NCBI RefSeq assembly: GCF_003946675.1
Contig: NZ_RHOT01000006.1
Span: 32,001-79,816, forward strand
Length of the DNA stretch: 47,816 bases
DNA from: Lapidilactobacillus gannanensis
GTDB lineage: Bacteria > Bacillota > Bacilli > Lactobacillales > Lactobacillaceae
Direction: 5' to 3'
A program made the translations under genes and the position numbers. The notes below the pieces were generated by a model that was not told where the DNA came from, searched no databases, and saw nothing but the letters and a program-made list of their open reading frames with translations. The stretch's first letter is position 1; each line of letters begins with the position of its first letter. This document shows positions 1 through 9,365 of this stretch, piece by piece.

Positions 1-133
1 AGCCATCTTGATTGCAACACTCATAAAAGTAACCACTATCTAACGCCAACTGGATTATTAATTTCATTTAAAGAAACTGAATACTCGCTAACCATTTTAA
101 CATACTTAATCGGTGGAAAACACGCCACAAAAA

Positions 134-173
134 AATGTAGTCCCTCGGTCAGCCGACAGCGAGAAACTACATT
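134..173 (-). terminator. intrinsic terminator after the AI-2E family gene
   Basis: The inverted repeat has arms AATGTAGT and ACTACATT, with a second inner CTCG/CGAG pairing. A run of seven A on its left becomes a T tract for minus-strand transcription. It lies about 170 bp past the stop of the minus-strand AI-2E family gene. The rest of positions 1-346 shows no convincing ORF. Confidence 0.7.
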
Positions 174-346
174 AGTAAGATTATGATCAACACTTTTAGC
201 AAAGGCTACCCTTGATAAAAGTCTGACTTAGACCTTAGCAATAATATAACACGTCTAAAATTTATTTGGCAAGCCTTGCTTTCAGAAAATTAACCAATAA
301 TTATCATGCAACTTGCCCTTGTCTTAACCAGCGACTTTACCGTGAA

Positions 347-1570
347 TTACTTAGAATCGGTTTCTTCTGAATCAGTTGGTGGCGTCGTTGTTGGTGACGT
401 TAAGTCTTTGGTAGTGAGCGGCGCTTCTTCATACAATCCTGAAACTTGTTGAAACCATTGGAATAAATGACCAATCAAAATTTTCAAAACCGCATAGACG
501 GGAATACCTAACAAAACACCTAAAAGGCCAAACATTTTACCGGCAGCTAGCAATAAAACTAAGGTTGTCGCGGGATGCATTTCCATTTTACTGCCGACGA
601 CCAATGGCGCCACAACACGTTGTTCAATCGTTTGCTCAATTGCAAAAACAATCAAAACTTTAACCACCATGAATGAATTTGTGAAAGCCGCAATAATCAA
701 TGCGGGGATCATTGCTAAGAATGAGCCTAAATATGGTATTAAGTTTAGAAAACCAGCTAATACGCCTAACGTTAAGGCATACTTTTGGCCGATAATTGAA
801 TAACCAATCGAAAACATCACGCCGACCCAAAAGGCTACGGTAAGCTGACCACGAATATAATTGCTTAAAGATAAATTAACTTCGGTCAATAATTGATTAG
901 TGGATTCCCGAAACTTAACCGGCACAAACTTCAAAATATATGGTCTAAACTTCGGACCATCTTTCAGCATGAAGAATAATAAGAACGGTGCGGTTGCCAA
1001 AATTACCAAAATATTCGTGATGACACCAACAGCTGAAGTAATATTGTTAAACCAATCATTAACACTACTATTGATTTGTTTTGTTAAAACCTTGCTAGAA
1101 TCACTGATTTGTTCGCTAATTTGCTTACGAATTGCCGCTAAGTGTGGACTACTTAAAATTTGATTAAACGTATCTTCAATATTTTGCCAATACAGTGGCC
1201 AATTCTTAATGATTTGTTGGGTTTGATTTTGAATAATCGGAATTAACGTTAAGATGCCCCAAACAATCAAAGCAATGACCGCAATAAAAATAATGGTAAT
1301 AGTTAAAATTCGCGGAAAACGAAAATGGCGCTCTGCTAACTCGACAACTGGTTCAATTAAATAATAAAGCACGCCTGCCAAGAGAATTGGCGGTAAGGCC
1401 ATGCCGAGAAAGGTGCCGACCGGTTGGAAAATCCAACTCATATTGGCAAATAACCAAACAACAATCAGCAGTAACATCACATTAATTAAAATAACAGTTG
1501 CCTTATTGTTCAAGAACCATTGATAAAACCAGGAATTTCGTTTTGTTTTATCCGAATGTGGTTCATTCAT
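347..1570 (-). CDS. AI-2E family transporter (YdbI/YrrI-like membrane protein)
   Basis: This is a 407-residue integral membrane protein of the AI-2E exporter family (PF01594). A short charged N-terminus is followed by a hydrophobic pair at about residues 25-75, another membrane span at about 90-115, an amphipathic stretch, and a C-terminal bundle of four to five spans. The C-terminal bundle holds the family's signature region, YLGSFLAMIPALII, near residue 285. The C-terminus is a hydrophilic Thr/Pro-rich tail. Family members are proposed efflux carriers; some export AI-2, others are Na+/H+ antiporters, so the substrate is not predictable. The start is supported by AAGGGG eight bases upstream. 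It follows a PTS IIA gene by 36 bp on the same strand and probably shares its transcript. Confidence 0.88.
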   Translation of the reverse strand: MNEPHSDKTKRNSWFYQWFLNNKATVILINVMLLLIVVWLFANMSWIFQPVGTFLGMALPPILLAGVLYYLIEPVVELAERHFRFPRILTITIIFIAVIALIVWGILTLIPIIQNQTQQIIKNWPLYWQNIEDTFNQILSSPHLAAIRKQISEQISDSSKVLTKQINSSVNDWFNNITSAVGVITNILVILATAPFLLFFMLKDGPKFRPYILKFVPVKFRESTNQLLTEVNLSLSNYIRGQLTVAFWVGVMFSIGYSIIGQKYALTLGVLAGFLNLIPYLGSFLAMIPALIIAAFTNSFMVVKVLIVFAIEQTIEQRVVAPLVVGSKMEMHPATTLVLLLAAGKMFGLLGVLLGIPVYAVLKILIGHLFQWFQQVSGLYEEAPLTTKDLTSPTTTPPTDSEETDSK

Positions 1571-1606
1571 TGGCTTGACCCCTTAACTTTAAAGATTTGA
1601 TTGCAA

Positions 1607-1996
1607 CTAATCTTTGGTTGCTGCCTGCGCAAAATGATAAATAATCTCGGTCCCAATCTTAAAAGCAGGTTTGACACCTTGATTATCAAAATGAAGTGCA
1701 TTCTGTAGTCCAGAAGGTCCAGCCTCACCAAAGACTAAGGTCACATGACCGATTGATTCAAGATTATCGTTGACTAGCTTACCCACTCTGCTAATAACAT
1801 AATCATGACCATCAATCGTTACATGATCATTAACGGCCAGCGTAATTTTGGCCTGATCTTCTGGCGTCACAAATTTCTGAATCACTGCGACTTCACGCAA
1901 AGCCTCACTAGCTGTTTGATTAAACAAGATGACCATTTCATCGCCATCAGTCAATGCTTGCGGGCCAATTGCTGTCACATGTGCTTTAACATCCAT
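1607..1996 (-). CDS. PTS glucitol/sorbitol-type IIA protein, orphan
   Basis: The 129-residue protein matches the single-domain cytosolic IIA component of the glucitol PTS family (PF03829). It has the N-terminal beta-rich region, the phosphate-accepting region and a late motif SIGHVTLVFGEA. In a classical system this protein takes phosphate from HPr and passes it to IIB of the sorbitol transporter. No IIB, IIC or sorbitol-phosphate dehydrogenase gene is nearby, so it is an orphan IIA placed before the AI-2E family gene. It may serve a transporter elsewhere or have a regulatory role; that is inference. A Shine-Dalgarno-like AGGTAG precedes the ATG. Confidence 0.85.
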   Translation of the reverse strand: MDVKAHVTAIGPQALTDGDEMVILFNQTASEALREVAVIQKFVTPEDQAKITLAVNDHVTIDGHDYVISRVGKLVNDNLESIGHVTLVFGEAGPSGLQNALHFDNQGVKPAFKIGTEIIYHFAQAATKD

Positions 1997-2254
1997 TTTA
2001 GCTACCTACCTCTACTTGAATAGTTCGACATTAGTCAGGCTCTGTTACCAGATAACCTCGTCAAACTTAATTTCATCATACCCCAATTTTAGCACAGGCC
2101 ACTCATTTAATGTAGCGAGATGAATAAGTCAAGGCGATTGCTGCGAAAGCTGGTGATATTTTTGAAAAGCAGCGATTAACCTACTTCTAACCTACTTCGT
2201 GATGAATTAAAACATTAAATTTCTGCCACATTTAGTCATGGTAAAGAACGGGTA

Positions 2255-2263
2255 TGCTATACT
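2255..2263 (+). promoter_or_regulatory. extended -10 promoter for the lactonase gene
   Basis: TGC followed by TATACT forms an extended -10 element about 30 bp before the lactonase start. No good TTGACA-like -35 is visible, which is common for extended -10 promoters. The remaining bases between 1997 and 2254 show no gene. Confidence 0.45.
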
Positions 2264-2292
2264 TACAATGACTAAAAATGGAGGTTTGTTCA

Positions 2293-3321
2293 ATGCAAGA
2301 AAAAGTTTTTTTTGGCGGTTATACGCGCCGCGAAGGTCAAGGCATCTATACAGCTTGGCTTGATACTGAAAAAGAAGAAGTCAGTGCACCTCAATCATAC
2401 ATCAATGTTCCCCAAGCCACTTATTTGGCAATTAGCAAACGCAATATTCTCTATACTGTCAGCAAAAATGCTGCCGGTGATGGTGGTGTTAGTGCCTATG
2501 ATTTAACTGGTGAGCAGCCAACATTCATCAATGACGTCATGGCTGTTGGGGCACCCCCAGCTTATGTGGCAATTGATGAAGCACGACAATTAGTTTATGG
2601 GGCTAATTATCATAAAGGGCAAGTTTTAGTCTATCGGATTTTAGCTAATGGTGGCCTAGAACTAGCCAGCACCACCACTCATGTTGGTAGCGGTCCTCGA
2701 CCAGAACAGGACAGTGCTCATGTTCATTTTACTGATCTCACTCCTGATCAACGGTTAGCCGTTTGTGATTTAGGCATTGATGAGCTGGTCACTTATGATG
2801 TGAGTGCCAATGGTAGTTTAACTAAAGCAGCTACTTATCGAACTGAAGCTGGCTACGGTCCTCGCCACTTAGTCTTCAACCCCAATGGTCAAGTTGCCTA
2901 TTTACTCGGCGAATTATCCAGTAAGGTGCAAGTTTTGCGTTATGACAAAGCAACGGGTGCTTTTGAACTAGAAACCACTTATGACTTAATTCCAGCTGAC
3001 TATACTGAACATAACGGTAGTGCTGCGATTCGGATTAGTCATGATGGTCGTTTCCTTTATGCTTCCAATCGTGGTCATAACTCAATCGCTGTTTTCACAG
3101 TTAGTGCTGATGGCTTAGCGCTACAGCTGATTCAACGGATCAGCTCTGAAGGTGATTTTCCTCGTGATTTCAATCTTGACCCAACTGAAAAATTCGTCAT
3201 CTGCGCCAATCAAAACACTGATAATTCAACGTTATATCGGCGTAACCCAGAAACTGGCTTCTTAACAAAAGTCCAACAAGATATTGTCACACCTGAAAGT
3301 GTCTGTGTTGTTTTCCACTAA
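2293..3321 (+). CDS. pgl: lactonase family protein, likely 6-phosphogluconolactonase (YkgB/Pgl type)
   Basis: The 342-residue protein belongs to the seven-bladed beta-propeller lactonase family (PF10282). Typical blade segments include FFGGYTRREGQGIY at the N-terminus, the GSGPRPEQDSAHVHF stretch in the middle (conserved His residues), and ASNRGHNSIAVF and DFPRDF near the C-terminus. In Firmicutes such proteins hydrolyse 6-phosphogluconolactone in the oxidative pentose phosphate route. An in-frame ATG lies at 2278, but the GGAGG Shine-Dalgarno sits between that ATG and the one at 2293, so 2293 is taken as the start. It is followed 47 bp later by uppP on the same strand. Confidence 0.88.
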   Translation: MQEKVFFGGYTRREGQGIYTAWLDTEKEEVSAPQSYINVPQATYLAISKRNILYTVSKNAAGDGGVSAYDLTGEQPTFINDVMAVGAPPAYVAIDEARQLVYGANYHKGQVLVYRILANGGLELASTTTHVGSGPRPEQDSAHVHFTDLTPDQRLAVCDLGIDELVTYDVSANGSLTKAATYRTEAGYGPRHLVFNPNGQVAYLLGELSSKVQVLRYDKATGAFELETTYDLIPADYTEHNGSAAIRISHDGRFLYASNRGHNSIAVFTVSADGLALQLIQRISSEGDFPRDFNLDPTEKFVICANQNTDNSTLYRRNPETGFLTKVQQDIVTPESVCVVFH

Positions 3322-3368
3322 TATTTAGTCATTAATCATCAAAACCAACATGAAAGGATGTTCGCCAC

Positions 3369-4199
3369 GTGAACATTATTAAAGCCATTATCCTGGGTAT
3401 CATCGAAGGGATCACTGAGTTCTTACCAATCAGTTCCACCGGCCATCTGTACTTGGCTGATGAATTTATTAAGTTAAAAGAATCAACAGCTTTCATTAAC
3501 ATGTTTATGGTCGTGATCCAACTTGGTGCAATTTTGGCCGTCGTGATTCTTTATTTCCATAAATTAAATCCATTTTCCCCGAAGAAAAATCGGGTCGAAC
3601 GCAGTCAAACTTGGCAGCTTTGGTTTAAAGTCATTGTCGCGATTCTCCCTTCAGTTATTATTGGTTTCCCATTAAATGATTGGATGGATGAACACCTCAC
3701 TTCTTGGCAAGTGATTGCCACAACGTTAATTGTTTATGGGATTCTATTTATCGTCATCGAACGTCGCAATGCGCATCGAACAAGTCGTCTCAATGACCTT
3801 AATACTTTACCTTATTTAACTGCCTTAGAAATTGGGCTGTTCCAAGTATTATCATTGGTACCAGGGACGTCTCGTTCCGGCGCAACTATTTTAGGCGCAA
3901 TTTTAGTGGGAACATCCCGTTATGTCGGCACTGAATTCTCATTCTTTTTGGCAATTCCAACCATGTTTGGGGCCTCATTACTAAAAATCTGGAAATATTT
4001 CAGCCATGGGAATGTTTTTACTGGTGAACAAACGGTTGTTTTACTAGTAGGGACCCTCGTTTCCTTCATCGTTGCCTACTTTGCCATCCGCTTCTTATTG
4101 AACTATATTAAGAAAAATGACTTTCAAGCTTTCGGCTGGTATCGTATCGCTCTAGGACTTGTTGTGATTGCCTACTTTGGAATTCGCGCCATTCTCTAG
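3369..4199 (+). CDS. uppP: undecaprenyl-diphosphatase UppP (BacA)
   Basis: The 276-residue polytopic membrane enzyme dephosphorylates undecaprenyl diphosphate to recycle the lipid carrier for peptidoglycan and wall polymers, and gives basal bacitracin resistance. It has the family motifs: [15 protein letters not shown] at residues 13-27 (catalytic Glu pair and the Ser/His segment) and PGTSRSGAT near residue 165 (conserved Arg). About eight membrane segments fit the family length of about 270 residues. The start is GTG, preceded by AAAGGA. It is probably co-transcribed with the lactonase gene upstream and possibly cutC downstream (66 bp gap). Confidence 0.95.
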   Translation: MNIIKAIILGIIEGITEFLPISSTGHLYLADEFIKLKESTAFINMFMVVIQLGAILAVVILYFHKLNPFSPKKNRVERSQTWQLWFKVIVAILPSVIIGFPLNDWMDEHLTSWQVIATTLIVYGILFIVIERRNAHRTSRLNDLNTLPYLTALEIGLFQVLSLVPGTSRSGATILGAILVGTSRYVGTEFSFFLAIPTMFGASLLKIWKYFSHGNVFTGEQTVVLLVGTLVSFIVAYFAIRFLLNYIKKNDFQAFGWYRIALGLVVIAYFGIRAIL

Positions 4200-4265
4200 G
4201 AATAATTGATCAAATAAAGAATGATAATTAGTTACTTCTAACAACTAAAAAATTGGAGTGAGCTT

Positions 4266-4907
4266 ATGTTAAAAGAAGTTGCAGTTGAAAATTATACTTT
4301 GATTCCTCGTGCAGTCGCTGTCGGTGCGCAAAGAATTGAACTTAATGATAACCTAGCAGTTGGTGGCACCACTGTTAGTCATGGCGTTATGGCTGAAGCC
4401 GCACGCTATTTAAATGAAAAGCAAATTCCGCTAGTTGCTATGATTCGGCCGCGTGGTGGCAATTTTGTTTACAATGATACTGAATTAAAGATGATGGAAT
4501 CAGATTTATTTGTCGCACAACAGCTAGGTGTTGATGCCGTCACTTTTGGTGCCCTAACAGTTAATCACGAGCTTGATACCGAAGCCATGGAAATGTTAAT
4601 TGGCGCAGCTGGTGGTTTAGATATTGTGATGCACATGGCCTTTGATGAAATTCCCGTCAACCAACAAGCGGCAACAATTGATTGGCTAGTTGCGCATCAT
4701 GTCCAACGAATTTTAACCCATGGTGGTCCATTAACTGTGCCAATTGAACAACATTTAGCTCAATTAGCGCAAACAGTTGCTTTAGCTGCAGATCGAATCG
4801 AAATTCTCCCTGGTGGTGGTATTACTGCGGATAACGCTGAACAAATTGGTAGTTTCTTAGGCGTAAACCAACTCCATGGCACTAAAATTCTTGGTGCACT
4901 TGAATAA
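4266..4907 (+). CDS. cutC: CutC family protein
   Basis: The 213-residue TIM-barrel protein of the CutC family (PF03932) has the N-terminal RIELNDNLAVGG, the MIRPRGGNFVY strand and loop, the THGG motif and GGGITADN near the end. The family is named for copper homeostasis in E. coli, but direct copper binding and the role are poorly supported outside a few species. The gene is not next to the copper ATPase found about 27 kb away. TTGGAG lies seven bases before the ATG. Confidence 0.9.
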   Translation: MLKEVAVENYTLIPRAVAVGAQRIELNDNLAVGGTTVSHGVMAEAARYLNEKQIPLVAMIRPRGGNFVYNDTELKMMESDLFVAQQLGVDAVTFGALTVNHELDTEAMEMLIGAAGGLDIVMHMAFDEIPVNQQAATIDWLVAHHVQRILTHGGPLTVPIEQHLAQLAQTVALAADRIEILPGGGITADNAEQIGSFLGVNQLHGTKILGALE

Positions 4908-4946
4908 AATCAATGGTTCTTGCCCCATCACCTAAAACATGCGGTA

Positions 4947-5090
4947 ACAAAAGTCAATTCTCCAAAAAATAAAATAAACTTTAACAACTGAAACGTGTTC
5001 ACAAAAGAAAAAACGGTTCCGCTTAACGCAAAAATGTCGAGCAATTCTAACGAATTGTTCGGCATTTTTTGTTAATGCGCAACGGAAGAT
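4947..5090 (+). repeat. dispersed intergenic repeat R1, copy a
   Basis: This is one of four related copies in the window. The conserved order is an AACGTGTT-type segment, GGTTCCGCTTAACGC, a central hairpin and then GTTAATG. The hairpin spans 5030-5069, with 18-base arms and a TAAC loop. Two of its pairs are G-U in plus-strand RNA and would be A-C mismatches in minus-strand RNA. It sits between the convergent cutC and glycosyltransferase genes and has A and T tracts at the ends of its arms, so it can also serve as a bidirectional terminator. No other gene is seen in 4908-5187. Confidence 0.8.
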
Positions 5091-5187
5091 TATCTTTGGT
5101 CGCCCGCTGCTTATTTATATCAATCAGGATAAACTATTAGTCGCAAATAGTATTACGCTGACTAACTGTTTTTTAATGCCGGTCATA

Positions 5188-6165
5188 TTAACCACGTTTA
5201 CGAATTTCATTGTGGGTCGAATGGTGCCAAGTGATGGCTGCTGTTTTGTTGAAACCAACAGTGTTAGCCACAATGTATAACGGACGTTGACGACTGGCAG
5301 CAAAGATGCGACTTAGATAAACACCAAGAATCCCAATGATCAAGAGAATTACCCCACTGCAAAGGCACATCATAAAAACTAAAAGTGTGATATTCGTCGC
5401 TTGCCCCACGATTAAACTAATTAATCCTAGTAAAATACCAAAGCTAATTAAAATAGCGCTCAGCCAAGTGGCAAACTTTAATGGTACGGCTGAAAAAGAA
5501 GTAATACCATCAAAAGCTAATTTAATCATTTTCTTCAAGGGATACTTGCTCTTACCAGCCAAACGTTCATGACGTTCGTATTCAACCGCAGTTTGCCGAA
5601 AGCCGACCCAACTGACTAATCCACGAACATAAGGATCATCTTCGTTGACCTTTTTAAGAGTTTCGGCAACTTGGCGGTCAATTAACCGAAAATCACCAGT
5701 ATCAGTTGGGATTTGAATCGTCGTTAATTTAGCAAGAATGCGGTAAAACCAATGCGCACTGATCTTCTTAAACCAAGTTTCACCATCACGTTGAAGTCGT
5801 TTACCATAAACAACTTGATAACCTGCCTGCCACTGCTTGATCATCGCCGGAATTACTTCTGGCGGATCCTGCAAATCGGCGTCCATGACCACGATTGCAT
5901 CGCCACTTGCATAACGAATTCCTGCTGTAATAGCAATCTGATGGCCAAAGTTGCGAGAAAACTGGACCAACTTCAAATTATGATATTTTAAGCGGGCATG
6001 TTCCACAATGGTGGCACTATAATCACGCGAACCATCGTCTACAAAAATCAATTCATAGTCTTGGGGCTGCCCGGCAACAAAATCCTCTAAAGTCTGAATC
6101 GTGGTCGGTAAAATTTCGTGTTCATTATAAACTGGTAAGACAATTGAAATAAGTTTATCGGTCAT
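5188..6165 (-). CDS. GT2 polyprenyl-phosphate glycosyltransferase (GtrB/YkcC-like)
   Basis: The 325-residue enzyme has an N-terminal GT-A domain with IVLPVYNE, FVDDGSRD and the metal-binding DADLQDP, the later TGDFRLIDR, and two C-terminal membrane spans at about residues 230-290. This is the architecture of enzymes that transfer a sugar from a nucleotide sugar to undecaprenyl phosphate on the cytoplasmic face. The lipid-linked sugar is then used by an outward-facing GT39/GT-C transferase, which fits the disrupted gene 33 bp upstream on the same strand (ykcB-ykcC arrangement in Bacillus). AAAGGAG precedes the ATG at good spacing. This ORF is intact, although its partner is not. Confidence 0.9.
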   Translation of the reverse strand: MTDKLISIVLPVYNEHEILPTTIQTLEDFVAGQPQDYELIFVDDGSRDYSATIVEHARLKYHNLKLVQFSRNFGHQIAITAGIRYASGDAIVVMDADLQDPPEVIPAMIKQWQAGYQVVYGKRLQRDGETWFKKISAHWFYRILAKLTTIQIPTDTGDFRLIDRQVAETLKKVNEDDPYVRGLVSWVGFRQTAVEYERHERLAGKSKYPLKKMIKLAFDGITSFSAVPLKFATWLSAILISFGILLGLISLIVGQATNITLLVFMMCLCSGVILLIIGILGVYLSRIFAASRQRPLYIVANTVGFNKTAAITWHHSTHNEIRKRG

Positions 6166-6198
6166 TGTCTGACTCCTTTCTGCAGTAAAATTACGATA

Positions 6199-8494
6199 CT
6201 AATTAATGCTTGATAAATCATAAAGCGTACCAGTTTGGTCCATGCCACCAGTAGCTGTCCCGGCTTGTTTAGTACCAGTTGGCTTATTTGGTGGTGTACC
6301 ACTTGCTTGTTTTGACGTACTTTGCGTCTGATTAGTCTGAGCAAAATTCTGGCTAGTTGTCTGACTATATTTCTTAGTTGCAACCTTCGTACCATACTTT
6401 TTAACCCAAGTGACAATTTCGTTATCACTACTACGACCAGAAACATAGAAGTAGCGCACCTGACCATTTTTTACTAATTGTTTAAACTTGGCCAAGCTAA
6501 TCGCATTGTCAGTACCATTAAAGCCGCCAATAGCCATGACTGCTTTCCCGGTCGCAATGATATATGGTGCCGCCGTTCCTGAATCAGTCGTGGCAAAAAG
6601 ATAAGTTGCTTGACCTTGATTTTTTTCTAAATAAGTTAATAACTTCTGATTAACAGTCCCATTACCTAGACCACCTTGATTGCTTGCTGTCGTTAACAGA
6701 GCCGGTCCAGCGTAAGGAATGGCTGCCGATTCAGCTGCGATCGTTGGCGTTAAGGACCACCAAGCTGGGGCAATCACTGTCCCGATAATTCCGGTAATCA
6801 GAATTACTGGGAACCAATGATGTTGACGCGCACTATCCTTAGCCACAAATAATAAAGCCACCGTGGTAACACCGGCAATCAAAATCAACCAGGCCAACCA
6901 AGAATAATTCTCATAAACATACCAAGCTTGTAAGGCACTCGTTCCTAAAATCGCCACTGGCAATAAAAAGGTTGACCAACGTAAGTGTTGCCGGAAGAAC
7001 TGTTGCCACATTGTTGGGAGACCAATCCCTACTAAAGCAACAATTGCTGGTGCCAACATGATCATATAGTAAGGATGAAAGAAACTTGCAATAGAGAAGA
7101 AACCATAAGTTAGTACTAACCAGCCTGTCCACAACAAGACTTCATTCTGACGTTCACTAGTTTGGAACCAACGCTGACGCCGACGTCGATAGTAAGCTAA
7201 GGCACTAATCAGGCCCAGGATCGCAATGCCCAAAAACCAACTAACTTGCTGTCCCAAAGCCTTTTGGAAGATTCGGAATGGCCCCAGCCGTACCAATGTT
7301 AAATGCACCACCGGCACCACCATTACCACTAGGTCCGCCTTGTTGCCCACCAGTCTGACCGTTTGGCTGCTGACCGCTCCCAGATGTTGATTGCTTGCTG
7401 GAGCCAGTTTGAGGATTGTTACTTTTTCCGGGAAGCCCACTTGGCGGATTACCACTAGGTTTTGTGCCGGTTTTGCCACCATTCTTCATATTTGGTGGTG
7501 TCATCCCACTGGACTTTTTACCGTTCGGCGGTGTTGGCGCAGTCTTATTTGTCGCTTGTTTGCCAGTCGTTTTACCAGTCGTGGTCACTTTTTTAGTCGA
7601 ATTGCCCATGCCGCTAAAGCGTGAACCGATCCCGGTTGATTGTCCTAACAAACGCTGACTACCGTTATAACCGAAGGCCAACTCTAAAACTGAATTGGTT
7701 TCTGAACCACCTTCATAGGGGCGCTGATCAGCACTAGTTAAATCCACCGCTACTGGCCATAACAATGTAAAAAATGCTAAGGAAATCGTTGCCAGAACTA
7801 AATGACCTAGCTTACGACGCCAACTTTTGCGTGTTGCCAACCAATAATACAAATACATTACCGGCAAAATCATAAAAGCTTGTAACATTTTAATATTAAA
7901 ACTAACGCCAATTAAGCCGAAACTTAACATGACCAACCAAGGGCGGCTAGCCTTAGTCGCTTTCTGGAGAAAATACAACGCTAATAATAGGAAAAAAATT
8001 AAAGTAGCGTCCATGTTGTTCGTCCGCGAATCAGCCACAACAATCGGCGTCAATGTCATGGTCAAGGCGGCTAAGTTGCCAGCCAGGCGACCAAACTTGG
8101 GGGTTACTAAACGCGCGAGCAAATAGACCGACCCGACACCAAAAAGTACTGAGGGCAAAACAATACGCCAACCGTGAACACCGAAAATTTTCGCACTGAT
8201 GGCCATAAACCACAATGCCACTGGCGGTTTATCCACTGTAATAAAACCAGCCGGATCAAAACTAGCGTACCAGAAATTCTTCCAGCTTTTAGTCATACTA
8301 ACAATTGCAGCAGTATAAAAATCATTGGCATTGCCTGCTGCCCAAATTTTCCAACCATACAAAAATAGTGCTAAAATTAAAATACTAATCAGAAACCAAT
8401 CAACTTGCAGCTTACGACTCTTTTTTACAGATTGACTTGGCGTAGCTGATTGTCCTGTAGCAATCGTGCTTTCTTTTACTGGTGCCAAAGACAT
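6199..8494 (-). pseudogene. YkcB-like GT39 membrane glycosyltransferase, frameshifted
   Basis: Two overlapping minus-strand frames together make one GT-C/GT39 (ArnT/PMT-like) membrane protein. The N-terminal part has about eight spans and the motif VDKPPVALW. The C-terminal part begins at GPFRIFQKALG and carries further spans and the extracytoplasmic tail domain. The frame breaks at a run of four G (plus-strand CCCC at 7282-7285): dropping one base joins FNIGTAG to PFRIF and gives a 764-residue protein. The span 6199-8494 exceeds a multiple of three by exactly one base, as a single insertion predicts. The start at 8494 is preferred over 8518 because AAGGA lies seven bases before it. An extracytoplasmic loop of about 110 residues, rich in Gly, Asn, Pro and Ser, lies just before the lesion. 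It may be a real mutation, a sequencing error or a slippage site. Confidence 0.85.
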
Positions 8495-8557
8495 CACCTC
8501 ATCCTTAAATAAGTTCATTGATATGATGCTAAAGTGAACATCATTACCAGTTAATTA

Positions 8558-8592
8558 CTGATTGATTTGTTTTAAAATTATTAATCAATCAG
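8558..8592. promoter_or_regulatory. dyad in the divergent glycosylation/two-component intergenic region
   Basis: Perfect 10-base arms CTGATTGATT and AATCAATCAG are separated by 15 bases. They lie midway between the YkcB-like gene and the divergent response regulator gene. The position suits an operator shared by both directions, possibly bound by the adjacent regulator. No function is shown by the sequence itself. Confidence 0.4.
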
Positions 8593-8675
8593 AACTTATT
8601 TCTAAGTTTAGCCACACCACCATAAACCAAGATTAAAACGATATGAAATAAATGTGATCTTTTTAGGAGTAAATA

Positions 8676-9356
8676 ATGATGAATCCCAATATTCTACTAA
8701 TTGAAGATAACCTCAAACTTGCTGAAAGCATCCAGCAATTTTAAAAAAAAGATGCGACTGTCACAATTATTAGTGACGGCCTAAATGGTCAAGTTGCCGG
8801 CGAGTCCGGTACCTTTGACTTAATCATTCTTGATTTAATGCTTCCTGGCAAAAACGGTTATGAGCTCTTAAAAGCTTGGCGGCAGCAAGATCATTTAAAT
8901 TTTCCTGTATTGATTTTGACCGCTAAAGATACCTTACCAGATAAGGCGAATGGCTTTGCTTTGGGCGCAGATGATTATTTAGTTAAGCCATTTCATCGCG
9001 AAGAATTATTAATGCGAATTCAAGCATTATTGCGCCGCAGTGGTCAACAACAAACCGTTCAACAATTGACTCATGCAAACCTAGTCGTTAATCTTGCCGC
9101 CCGAACTGTTCTAGTTAATCAGCAATCATTAAATTTGATTGGTAAGGAATATGATTTACTTGTTTATTTATTAGAGAATCCCGGAATTATTTTGACAAAA
9201 ATGCAGATTTTCCAACGCATTTGGGGACTGGACTCGACAACTGGTCAGACAGTTGTGGAAGTTTATTTAAGCACTCTACGTAAAAAGCTCAAACAAGCTC
9301 AGGCCCAATTAAAAATAAAAACAGTCCGCAATGTTGGTTATTTGTTGGAGGATTAG
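8676..9356 (+). pseudogene. OmpR/PhoB-type response regulator, nonsense codon at codon 23
   Basis: Read through, this is a 226-residue response regulator. The receiver starts NILLIEDNLKLAESIQQF, has the phospho-acceptor segment LIILDLMLPGKNGYEL and the Lys in YLVKPFH, and is followed by a winged-helix DNA-binding domain. AGGAG at 8665-8669 sets the start at 8676 (or the adjacent ATG at 8679). Codon 23 (8742-8744) is TAA, inside a TTTTAAAAAAAA tract. The frame is otherwise open to the end. The downstream ORF beginning at 8838 lacks the first receiver strands, including the acidic pocket, so it is unlikely to work alone. It is paired with the histidine kinase gene 9 bp downstream. Confidence 0.85.
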
Positions 9357-9365
9357 GATTAGGCC

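Noticed and set aside
1805..2123. Plus-strand ORFs opposite the PTS IIA gene
   Set aside because: They lack ribosome sites and overlap a clear minus-strand gene with family motifs; they are shadow frames.
6199..7482. Independent membrane protein starting at 7482
   Set aside because: Its first 65 residues are an out-of-frame reading of the Gly/Asn-rich loop. True homology begins only at GPFRIF near 7283, so it is the 3-prime half of a frameshifted gene.
8838..9356. Stand-alone short response regulator
   Set aside because: It starts inside the receiver domain after the phospho-acceptor Asp, and an intact upstream segment with a good ribosome site exists in the same frame.
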